DNA of 64,000 nt from an uncultured Chitinophaga sp. (GTDB taxonomy: Bacteria; Bacteroidota; Bacteroidia; Chitinophagales; Chitinophagaceae). This document shows positions 42,702 through 50,607 of the stretch, one piece after another. Every line of letters starts with the position of its first letter. The stretch's first letter is position 1. The notes under the pieces were generated by a model. That model was not told the DNA's origin. It did no database searches and worked only from the letters and a program-made list of their open reading frames with translations. A program made the translations under genes and the position numbers. The stretch spans positions 124,001-188,000 of the forward strand of contig NZ_CAMLHC010000016.1 of NCBI RefSeq assembly GCF_946479755.1, read 5' to 3'.

Positions 42702-44839
42702 GGCGTACCGGTTTTAAGGTTATGAAAATAGTGTTGCGGCAGCGAGGGCGATACCGTCGCCTGCGTGCGTTGTGGCTGCAACGGCGGTGCTGTCAGTATT
42801 TTTTGCAGCCCCTGTTGAGCGGTACGTATATCCTTCTCCGTGCCTTTCTGCATTTGTATGCGGCGCATTGCTTCCAATGCCGGCAGGTATGTTGCCGGCG
42901 TAGCGGCCGCCTGTGTTGTCAGCAGCTGTTGCGCTTCCCGGAGAACGGCCTCATGGCCGCTGGTATCACCGGCTTTCATGGCATCGAGCGCGGCTAAGGC
43001 CTGCCGTACTTTCAGCAGCTGGTCCTGGTAAGCGACTGTTTCCTTTTGCTGCCGTGGCTGAATTTTATCCTGCTCACCCGTCAGCCGCTTCTCCGGCTTC
43101 AGTGGCGTGGTTTTAACGCCCGTTTTAGCGACGTACACGCGGGACTGCTGCTGGAGGTCTTTCAGCAGGCGCAGGGCTTTGTAAGCGAATGGTAACGCCT
43201 CCTGCGGTTTATACAGCCGTAGCTGCAACTCTGACTTCCACATCTCCGTCAGCGTCGCTTTCAGTTGTTTTTTGATCTCCGGATCAAAGAAGGTGGCATC
43301 TTCCGCATTGTCGTGTTTGTCCGTAAACTCATCCAGCTCTTTGGCGGCGTTGCCAAAGTCTTTGGGGTCTACTCCTCCATGCTCTTCTTTGCCGTGATGG
43401 TCGTGACCGTGGTCATGCTCCTCGTGTCCTTCCTCTGCCGCTACGCGGGGATCTCCTACGTTGGATTCCGATTCTTCGCCGAGGAATTTACCATAGCGCA
43501 GGCGCAGCAGCTTCTGGTCGGTGCCGAGGTCGTTGCTGCGGCTGTTGAACTTTGCCGTGCCGATGCTGTCTTTCTCCCGGAGCAGCTGTTCAGCGTCGAG
43601 GATGATCTGGCGCTGGCTGCGGAAGTATTCCGGCTTAAAGGCGACGCCGGTCACCATACCTTCCATACTGAAGAGCTGTGCAGTGTCCGGGAGGGTGACG
43701 ATATACACATCTGAACGGTTTTCCTGCCGGCGGGTATCGGTCACGCGTATATGAAAATATAGTTCATCGCCAGGCTTCAGTCCCATAGCGGTGAGGTTCA
43801 GCGTTTTGTTTACCTGGTATTGAGGTAGCTGCCCGCTGAAGCTGATATCGAAAGGCAGCTCCTGGTCTTTGAAGCGAACGGCTTCACCGCTGCCGCTGGC
43901 GATGGTCAGTGCTATATGCGCATCCCGGACACCGTAGTCATCAGTCAGACCCGCCTGTACGTTTACCTTGGTGGACTGTCCAAATTCTATTGTAGTAAAG
44001 GGTTTCGGGTTGGTGATACGGATAACCGGCAGCTGGTCGGGTATCAGCTGTAGCTGGTATAGTTCGGAGAGGCGGCCATTCATGGACACCTGGTAGAAGC
44101 CTGATTTACGGACAGTACGTGTAGCCGTCCACGTAGTGTGCGCGACATCGGGTTGTAGTATCAACCGGGTGCTGTCGTTGAACAGCAGGGCCAGTTCGCT
44201 GACTTCTTTATTGGTATGTATTTCCCATTTCACCAGGGAGCTGTCCGGCGCAGTGATATTGAAGGCAGACTGGATAGTGGCGGAACGGCGTGTATAGGCC
44301 GGTGGCTGGAGCGTGATTTTCAGGCCGCTGATGCCGGGCAATACTTTTTCAGGTCGTGTGGTAGCGCCCGGGGCATTGTTGGTGGTGACCGGCAGCTTTG
44401 CCAGGTAGTTATTCAGCGTATGCCACCCGATGGTGAACGCCACCATGAAGAAAGCTACCAATGCAGCCTGGCGCAGCGGCCGGTAAAATTTACCCGGCAG
44501 TTGCAGGTTGTGCAGTATAGGACTGATTTTCTCCGTCTGCAGCGTTTCCAGCATATTCCTGTCTGTCGCCGGTTTCAACACCAAGGCGGCGCTGTCTTCC
44601 AGTTCCGGGAATACCTGGTTGAGGTAACGGGCCACTTCTTCTTCCTGCAGGCGCCATGGCTGATGCCACCACAATTGCACTATCAACGACAACACACCGC
44701 CCACTAAGGCCGGGATAATACCGAACAATGCCAGGGGCGCCGCCAGGGCTATGGACAACAAGCCATAACGCAATAGTTGGCTTCGCACCCAGCGGGTGCG
44801 GATACCGGCTATTTTCATATGACCGTTGACGTTATTCAT
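42698..44839 (-). CDS. DUF4175-type membrane protein with His-rich loop
   Basis: 713 aa. Two N-terminal membrane helices (LLSIALAAPLALFGIIPALVGGVLSLIVQL) and one at about 130-150, then a large domain with Ig-like beta segments (GISGLKITLQPPAYTRRSATI; TKVNVQAGLTDDYGVRDAHIAL) and coiled-coil helices toward the end (EKDIRTAQQGLQKIL). A metal-binding-like stretch HEEHDHGHDHHGKEEHGG lies near the middle. It resembles the DUF4175 proteins found next to MoxR/DUF58 genes. The start overlaps the BatA-like gene's stop by 8 nt. Confidence 0.75.
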   Translation of the reverse strand: MNNVNGHMKIAGIRTRWVRSQLLRYGLLSIALAAPLALFGIIPALVGGVLSLIVQLWWHQPWRLQEEEVARYLNQVFPELEDSAALVLKPATDRNMLETLQTEKISPILHNLQLPGKFYRPLRQAALVAFFMVAFTIGWHTLNNYLAKLPVTTNNAPGATTRPEKVLPGISGLKITLQPPAYTRRSATIQSAFNITAPDSSLVKWEIHTNKEVSELALLFNDSTRLILQPDVAHTTWTATRTVRKSGFYQVSMNGRLSELYQLQLIPDQLPVIRITNPKPFTTIEFGQSTKVNVQAGLTDDYGVRDAHIALTIASGSGEAVRFKDQELPFDISFSGQLPQYQVNKTLNLTAMGLKPGDELYFHIRVTDTRRQENRSDVYIVTLPDTAQLFSMEGMVTGVAFKPEYFRSQRQIILDAEQLLREKDSIGTAKFNSRSNDLGTDQKLLRLRYGKFLGEESESNVGDPRVAAEEGHEEHDHGHDHHGKEEHGGVDPKDFGNAAKELDEFTDKHDNAEDATFFDPEIKKQLKATLTEMWKSELQLRLYKPQEALPFAYKALRLLKDLQQQSRVYVAKTGVKTTPLKPEKRLTGEQDKIQPRQQKETVAYQDQLLKVRQALAALDAMKAGDTSGHEAVLREAQQLLTTQAAATPATYLPALEAMRRIQMQKGTEKDIRTAQQGLQKILTAPPLQPQRTQATVSPSLPQHYFHNLKTGTP

Positions 44840-46163
44840 TGGCTATTCTTGTTTTGAAGGAGAGATACCTTTCTGCACAAAACACCAGCAAGAGGATGGT
44901 CCAGGTTATTTTCTCCAGGGGTGTTTCCTGCTGAGGAGTGATAACCGGTCTCACGGCGGCTGCATGGGCCGGCAATACAAGCTGCCGGGCAGCTATACTG
45001 CGGCGGTCTTGTTTTTCATCAGTGCCGGCAGGATACAACAGCTCCAATAATTTCTCCGGGAACTCCCCGCTCCAGGGCAGTTCGTTCCATGCAGGGTTAA
45101 AGTGCGTATAGAGCTGATCGTTAGTGAGCAGCGGGGTACCGTAGCTATCCCGCCAGGTAGCGCCGGTGGTATCTTTCACCGGCAGGCGCCGGAAGATGCG
45201 GATGTCAGTACCGGCGATCGTGGCTGTGATAGATTGCGGTGTACCCGTAGCATACCGTATGGTCCGTTTGGCGTTGATACCGGACGGCACAGGGCTGTCC
45301 GACAGCCACCAGAGCCAGTCCTGCGAAGGAGGTATGGCGGCGGCCTGTTTCACCAGCAGCAGGTCCGTTTTCCGGCGGGTATACTGCTGTACCGCTTTCA
45401 GCGCGGCCGCGAGGTAGCGGGCGTCTTCCTGGTATTTATCGGTATAAATGGTATAATGTAAAGCGGTCGTGTCGGCAGCACCGGACAATGTATCGAAGAA
45501 GCGGAAGGTGGTGGCGGACGGCGTGCTCCTGCCCTGCCGGATACGGAGGCTGTCATTATCTGTTAAATACGTATAGTCATTCCAGTTATTAACCGAGTCC
45601 GGCGGTGTCATGGTTTGCCAGTGCAGGGTTAAAGCCACTGCCGGCATGGGCCCGGAGAAACGGGCGAGCCGGTTGCCCGTAAAGAGGTATACCGGCAGAT
45701 CGGCCGGCACTTTTTGGGAGAGCGCCTGTAGCAGTTGCCAGTAATCAGCATCCGCCGTATCGGGCGGTATATCTTCCAGCCGGCGCAGACGTGCAAAGCC
45801 GGTATCGGGCATATGCAATTGAAATCCCTGCTGCAACAATGAATCGATCTGCGTACGGAAAGCGGGATAGGCTGCCTGTTCCGCTACGACCCACCCTTTT
45901 ACAGAGCGGGTCGTCAGTGGCCTGCGCCATACCGGTTGAGCCAACAGCAGCGCCAGCAGGATGACCAGCAGGCAGCGCAGCAGCAACAGCCACCAGTCGG
46001 ACACCCGCCAGCTACGGGCATGTCGTACCGAAGCAGCGGTGAGCAGTTGTATGCTGCTGATCCGGAGCACTTTGCCCGGGCGACGATGCCACAAATGAAT
46101 AAACACCGGAATGGCTATTCCGGCGGCAAGCGTCATCCATATGGGTTGTAGCAGGTGCAGCAA
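44832..46163 (-). CDS. BatA-like membrane protein
   Basis: 443 aa. N-terminal BatA-type two-helix domain (FLHLL-like start MLHLLQPIWMTLAAGIAIPVFIHLWHRR, then DWWLLLLRCLLVILLALLLAQPVW), where the basic RRPGKVLRISSIQLL sits between the helices. A long periplasmic region follows and one C-terminal helix (ITWTILLLVFCAERYLSF). The VWA MIDAS motif of full BatA is absent, so it is a truncated-function relative. It lies 2 nt after the DUF58 gene. Confidence 0.8.
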   Translation of the reverse strand: MLHLLQPIWMTLAAGIAIPVFIHLWHRRPGKVLRISSIQLLTAASVRHARSWRVSDWWLLLLRCLLVILLALLLAQPVWRRPLTTRSVKGWVVAEQAAYPAFRTQIDSLLQQGFQLHMPDTGFARLRRLEDIPPDTADADYWQLLQALSQKVPADLPVYLFTGNRLARFSGPMPAVALTLHWQTMTPPDSVNNWNDYTYLTDNDSLRIRQGRSTPSATTFRFFDTLSGAADTTALHYTIYTDKYQEDARYLAAALKAVQQYTRRKTDLLLVKQAAAIPPSQDWLWWLSDSPVPSGINAKRTIRYATGTPQSITATIAGTDIRIFRRLPVKDTTGATWRDSYGTPLLTNDQLYTHFNPAWNELPWSGEFPEKLLELLYPAGTDEKQDRRSIAARQLVLPAHAAAVRPVITPQQETPLEKITWTILLLVFCAERYLSFKTRIANE

Positions 46164-46165
46164 AA

Positions 46166-47050
46166 CTATTTTCTCATTTTATTACGCTGGTTCAGAAAAT
46201 CGCGGAGGGCGGTATCCAGTGGCTCCTGCAACAGCAGTTGCCGGTAATAGATACGCCGTTGCAGCAATTGTGTACGCAGGTGATCGTTGTATTGTTCAAG
46301 CTTTGAAGGATAGTCCGTATCGGCGATGCCCGTCAGCTCCAGCCGCTGGCCTGTTTCCAGGTCTTCCACCGCATCGTAGCCCCGGAAATCGCCGGCGCGT
46401 TCTTTTTCTCCCAGCAGGTGAAACACCAGGATCTCATGGCCGAGGGCAGATAACGTTTGTAGCAAGGCCGTGATTTCACCGTCTTGTTCGTAATAATCGG
46501 TGATGAAGACCAGCAGCTGCCGGTTATGCGGACCGCTGAAGAGATCACGGTACTGCGCCGGGGCCGTAAAAGTGCCACCAGGCTGTATTTGTTCCAGCTG
46601 GTAATACAGGCGGGCCATGTGCTGGGCTTCTCTCCTGGCCGTCATCGTAAAAAGGCGGCCGTGGTGCAGCACTGCCAGTCCGGCTGCATCGCCCTGCAGA
46701 TGTGCCAGGTAAGCGAGCGAAGCCGCGAGGTAACGGGCATAATTTATTTTAGAGATCCCGTCTTCCGTGTGAAGCATGGAATTGCTGGCATCTACCAGGA
46801 AGCTGATATCGATGCTGGTTTCCATTTCCGACTCCCGGATATAATACCTGTCGGAGCGGGCATACATCTTCCAGTCGAGCCATCGGAGGTCATCCCCTGG
46901 TTGATAGCTGCGGTACTGGCTGAATTCCAGTCCGGCCCCTTTCACCCTGCTGGCGTGCATTCCGGCCATAAAGCCATCCACCGCCGTTTTAGCAGCGAGC
47001 GGCAGGTCCTTGATGGCCAGCAGTACTTTCGGGTCCAGCAGGTTACTCAT
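46166..47050 (-). CDS. DUF58/VWA-type protein
   Basis: 294 aa. DUF58 hallmark RSYQPGDDLRWLDWKMYARSDRYYIRESEME, and a VWA-like fold with the MIDAS-type sequence FLVDASNSML (DxSxS). These proteins are thought to be MoxR clients; in related operons MoxR acts as an AAA+ chaperone on VWA proteins in metal insertion or complex assembly. It lies 5 nt after moxR. It has no membrane helix in this copy. Confidence 0.9.
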   Translation of the reverse strand: MSNLLDPKVLLAIKDLPLAAKTAVDGFMAGMHASRVKGAGLEFSQYRSYQPGDDLRWLDWKMYARSDRYYIRESEMETSIDISFLVDASNSMLHTEDGISKINYARYLAASLAYLAHLQGDAAGLAVLHHGRLFTMTARREAQHMARLYYQLEQIQPGGTFTAPAQYRDLFSGPHNRQLLVFITDYYEQDGEITALLQTLSALGHEILVFHLLGEKERAGDFRGYDAVEDLETGQRLELTGIADTDYPSKLEQYNDHLRTQLLQRRIYYRQLLLQEPLDTALRDFLNQRNKMRK

Positions 47051-47055
47051 ATTGA

Positions 47056-48063
47056 TCAGGATAAGCGGGTAGCTGTTCTTTCTACTTGTTGTAACAATTT
47101 CTCCGTCACCTTATCCGGATGAACGCCTTCCGCTTCTGCCCTGAAGTTCATGAGGATGCGGTGGCGCAGCACGGGATAAGCCATGGCGGTAATATCATCT
47201 GTGGTAGCGGCGTAGCGGCCCTGCAGCAATGCATGCGCCTTGGCGGTGAGGATCAGCGCCTGGCCGGCCCTCGGGCCTGCGCCCCAGCGTACCCATTCCT
47301 TTACATAATCAACATTGGTAGTATCGGGACGGGTGTTGCGTACCAGCCGGCTTACCCAGGATACCAGGTCGGCATCGATCGATACTTCACGCACCAGTTG
47401 TTGTAATTGTTTGATATCATTGGCATCCAGCACCGGTTGCACTTCAACTTTACGAGTGCCGGTAGTGCCGGACAGGATAGCTGTTTCCTCCTGTTCAGAC
47501 GGATAGCCGATCTTGACGTACAGCAGAAAGCGGTCCAGCTGCGCTTCCGGCAGCGGATAAGTACCGGACTGTTCTATAGGGTTCTGGGTGGCGAGGATAA
47601 AAAACGGCCTATCCAGCGCGTAGGTCTGCCCGGCGTAGGTGACTTCAAACTCCTGCATCGCTTCCAGCAGTGCGGATTGTGTTTTAGGTGGCGTACGGTT
47701 GATTTCGTCCGCCAGTATTATATTAGCAAATAAGGGCCCTTTGTTGAATTTAAAAAAGCGTTTGCCTGTTGCGTGATCTTCTTCCAGCACTTCTGTGCCG
47801 ATGATGTCGGTGGGCATCAGGTCGGGGGTGAACTGAATCCTGCGGAACGACAGGTGCAAGGCCTGTGACAGGGTACGCACCATCAGTGTTTTGGCCAGCC
47901 CGGGCACGCCTTCCAGCAGGCAGTGGCCTCCGGCCAGCATGGCTACCAATACCTCGTCCAGCACGGCTTCCTGGCCAACAATAACTTTCCTGATTTCCTG
48001 TTTAAGCAGCGGTAACTTTTCCAGCAATTGTATACCCATTTGATTTTGTTCTGATTTTGGCAT
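47056..48063 (-). CDS. MoxR-family AAA+ ATPase
   Basis: 335 aa. AAA_3 ATPase: Walker A GVPGLAKT, Walker B ILADEINRTPPKTQSALLEAMQEFEVTY, sensor 1 ATQNPIEQSGTYPLPEAQLDRFLLYVKIGYP, and lid domain VKEWVRWGAGPRAGQALILTAKAHAL. It heads the minus-strand operon and is divergent from the DUF4159 gene. MoxR proteins act as chaperones for VWA-domain partners, which are encoded next. The start could be the ATG at 48063 or the internal Met9. Confidence 0.93.
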   Translation of the reverse strand: MPKSEQNQMGIQLLEKLPLLKQEIRKVIVGQEAVLDEVLVAMLAGGHCLLEGVPGLAKTLMVRTLSQALHLSFRRIQFTPDLMPTDIIGTEVLEEDHATGKRFFKFNKGPLFANIILADEINRTPPKTQSALLEAMQEFEVTYAGQTYALDRPFFILATQNPIEQSGTYPLPEAQLDRFLLYVKIGYPSEQEETAILSGTTGTRKVEVQPVLDANDIKQLQQLVREVSIDADLVSWVSRLVRNTRPDTTNVDYVKEWVRWGAGPRAGQALILTAKAHALLQGRYAATTDDITAMAYPVLRHRILMNFRAEAEGVHPDKVTEKLLQQVERTATRLS

Positions 48064-48190
48064 CGGGTTATTAAATTTCCTGCAGGTTTCTTCTCACACA
48101 AAATAACCAAATAATAAATTAGTAAATAACGAAATAAAAATATGAAATTGAAGAAAAATTAGACTGACGGCAACAGCCAATGATAAACGC

Positions 48191-48811
48191 ATGCAAGGGA
48201 ATACATTTACATTTGTGAGATTAAGATACCGGTCGGGCGACTGGGACACTGATCAGCGGATGCCTTCCAACCTGCTCAATTCATTGATTGAGTACACCAC
48301 TATACCGGTGGCCATGCAGGAGAAGGTGATAGATCTCAGCAGCAGCGAGCTGTTTCAATACCCGTTTTGTTATCTCAGCGGGCATAAGCTTTTGCAATTT
48401 GATGCGGCCGAAGCGGCCAATTTCAAGCAGTATGTAAACAGGGGCGGTTTTGTTTTTGTGGACGACTGCAACCACGATATCGATGGTTTGTTTGCCCGTT
48501 CCTTTGAAACACAGATGACGCAATTGTTTGGTGCGCATGCCTTAAAAAAAATCCCCGCTACTCATCCTGTCTACAGCAGTTTTTTTCATTTTGAGAAAGG
48601 ACCACCGAATACCACCTTTGAGCTGAATGGCTGGGGCGACGATCTGGTGCACGACTATCTGAAAGCCATAGAAGTCAATGGCCGGATCGGTGTATTATAC
48701 AGCAACAAAGATTATGGCTGCGAATGGGATTATGATTTCCGCAACAAACGTTTTCTGGCAGAAGACAATACGAAGTTCGGTGTGAATATTATTGTATACG
48801 CACTGCAATAG
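48191..48811 (+). CDS. DUF4159 protein
   Basis: 206 aa, cytoplasmic or exported without a clear signal. It starts FTFVRLRYRSGDWDTDQRMPSNLLNSLIEYT and has PFCYLSGHKLLQFDAAEAANFKQYVNRGGFVFVDDCN, DIDGLFARSFETQMTQLFG, and a C-terminal YSNKDYGCEWDYDFRNKRFLAEDNTKFGVNIIVYAL. These are hallmarks of DUF4159, a glutamine-amidotransferase-like fold of unknown function that is frequently close to MoxR/DUF58 genes. It is divergent from moxR. Confidence 0.85.
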   Translation: MQGNTFTFVRLRYRSGDWDTDQRMPSNLLNSLIEYTTIPVAMQEKVIDLSSSELFQYPFCYLSGHKLLQFDAAEAANFKQYVNRGGFVFVDDCNHDIDGLFARSFETQMTQLFGAHALKKIPATHPVYSSFFHFEKGPPNTTFELNGWGDDLVHDYLKAIEVNGRIGVLYSNKDYGCEWDYDFRNKRFLAEDNTKFGVNIIVYALQ

Positions 48812-48820
48812 CCGGTGTTA

Positions 48821-49885
48821 TCAGTCCCGTAGATTATCGGCAGGAGGCAGATCCGGGGTTTTATAAACGGTAGTATCTGTAATGACCGGCGGTATAAACG
48901 TTGGTTTTGATGGCACGTTTTGTCCCATGGAAAGCCGGACAATTACTTCCCGGTCCCCTGCGGGGATGGAAGGCTCCCCGCAAACGAAGGCGGCGATCAT
49001 CACCAGCGGATCATGTATTTTTTTCCGGAATATATCTATAAAGCTCCCTTCTTCCTCAAACAGGGAGCGTTGAGGCCGGGATAACGGTGTAGCATATACG
49101 AGGCCTGCTTTCAGGACCGTCTTTACCATACAGTGGCCGGAAGCTTCTCCGGCCAGCGTCGCTTCGGGGTCTGCTCCGGCAGCATTAGCCACCAGCTGTC
49201 CGTAACGTTCTTCCACCTTTTTCTTTACCACCGCAAAACAGATACAAAAACCGGCAATGGCTGCCACGGAAATGCCGCCTCCCAGCAAAAACGCCGAACG
49301 GCATGGCCTGTTCTTCCAAAGCAGTTTCCGGAGCATGCGGCCATGATACCAGGTCAGCGCCAGCGGAGCAAATACGGACAGGGATATGCCAAAAACATAA
49401 GGGACGGCCATAATACTCAGCGAATAGAGCGGCGACAGGTAGATGACCAGGTATAGAAAAATCCATGCGGTGATGCCCGATACAAAAGCGAGGGTAGTTC
49501 TGATACCCTGTGGCAGCTCATCGAAATAAGACAGCAGCAGTGTATTGGTCCCCATCAGCAGCAATGCCACCGTATACCAGCCTGCCGGCGGGGCAAACAC
49601 CTGGTTCATAGTGTAATTATTCACCCATAGTGCCGTAAGCATATACGTGCATAGTCCTACTGCTACAATCTTCCGTCTAAACGGGTCCCCTTTTTTCAAA
49701 CCTTTCATGATGATGACTACCAGCAGCCATACCATACTGGTCACATTCAGGAATATCACTACTTCGGTGAACCTGTTGATGCGACCTGTATAAAAAGCCC
49801 ATGCGGAAATTACAATATAAGCTGCCAGCAGGAAAAGGCCCATGCGATAAATAAAGCGTAATGCGGCTGAGGGATGTTCGTTCAT
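48821..49885 (-). CDS. Polytopic membrane protein, possible XrtN-system relative
   Basis: 354 aa. Six or seven membrane helices up to about residue 225 (GLFLLAAYIVISAWAFY; VVIFLNVTSMVWLLVVIIM; SAFLLGGGISVAAIAGFCICFAVV). A soluble tail has KVLKAGLVYATPLSRPQRSL and RKKIHDPLVMIAAFVCGEPSIPAGDRE. The last segment recalls the membrane region of XrtN-system VIT-domain proteins, but no VIT domain is present, so this may be a short relative; memory-based and low certainty. It is convergent with the DUF4159 gene. A -7 element (minus-strand TATTTTTG, 49898-49905) lies 12 nt before the ATG. Confidence 0.6.
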   Translation of the reverse strand: MNEHPSAALRFIYRMGLFLLAAYIVISAWAFYTGRINRFTEVVIFLNVTSMVWLLVVIIMKGLKKGDPFRRKIVAVGLCTYMLTALWVNNYTMNQVFAPPAGWYTVALLLMGTNTLLLSYFDELPQGIRTTLAFVSGITAWIFLYLVIYLSPLYSLSIMAVPYVFGISLSVFAPLALTWYHGRMLRKLLWKNRPCRSAFLLGGGISVAAIAGFCICFAVVKKKVEERYGQLVANAAGADPEATLAGEASGHCMVKTVLKAGLVYATPLSRPQRSLFEEEGSFIDIFRKKIHDPLVMIAAFVCGEPSIPAGDREVIVRLSMGQNVPSKPTFIPPVITDTTVYKTPDLPPADNLRD

Positions 49886-50607
49886 ATTTCAGGGTTACAA
49901 AAATAAATATACAGAAAGCGGGTTATATTCCAAATACTTTCCTGATGACGCGGATTATCCGGTGACGAGTAATGGTATAAGGCGAAATAAATGTATAGGT
50001 ATTGACATCACAACGGAAACCATTCATACCAACAAGACATGATAAGAACCAACACAGCAGGCACCTTAACGCTACGGCATTTGCGCAGCAAGCGTATGCA
50101 GAACGCTTTCATGACATATGGCATAACCGGGAAGAGACGACCCAATGCATCCGCCGGACCGTCTGACAGCATCTGCCACAGTTGGCAAAGGATGTTTCAT
50201 GAACCCGGTCGTCCGTAGCACAGGTAATATTTTCCCGTCAACTGTTAATAGAGAATTAACATGCCGTATCCTGTTGAAAAAAACTATACACTTAATTTAC
50301 ATAATTCATTACCTTGTCTAAAACTAAAACAGCATCGACCAAAAAAGAAAAACCAACAACTGTATTTTCCACTAAAACTTTAGCGCTTGCATTTTAAGAG
50401 AAATGTTAAAGCGGTCATCTTTAGCTAAATCGATATAGTTAAGGATCAGAAGAGAGTGCGCGTCATGTGAAAGACATATTTATGCAAACCTTTGCTAAAA
50501 AATAAAACTTATTTATCCCAAAGAAGACAAACAAACGACCAACTACAGACAGAACAATTATTGATCACGCTTGCAAACAGTTTTCATTCACCGCTCATTT
50601 ATTCATC
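49886..50607. other. Long leader upstream of the SusC gene
   Basis: 722 bp without a supported gene. The left end holds the -7 element of the minus-strand gene. The right half is very A-rich (AAACTAAAACAG, AAAAAAGAAAAACC) with no perfect TAnnTTTG; AACCTTTG around 50490 is the nearest. A 59-codon frame at 50039-50218 has no coding support. The region may carry a long regulated 5' UTR. Confidence 0.5.

Noticed and set aside
50039..50218. 59-codon plus-strand frame in the susC leader (MIRTNTAGTL...)
   Set aside because: No promoter, RBS or family resemblance; composition like noncoding leader sequence.
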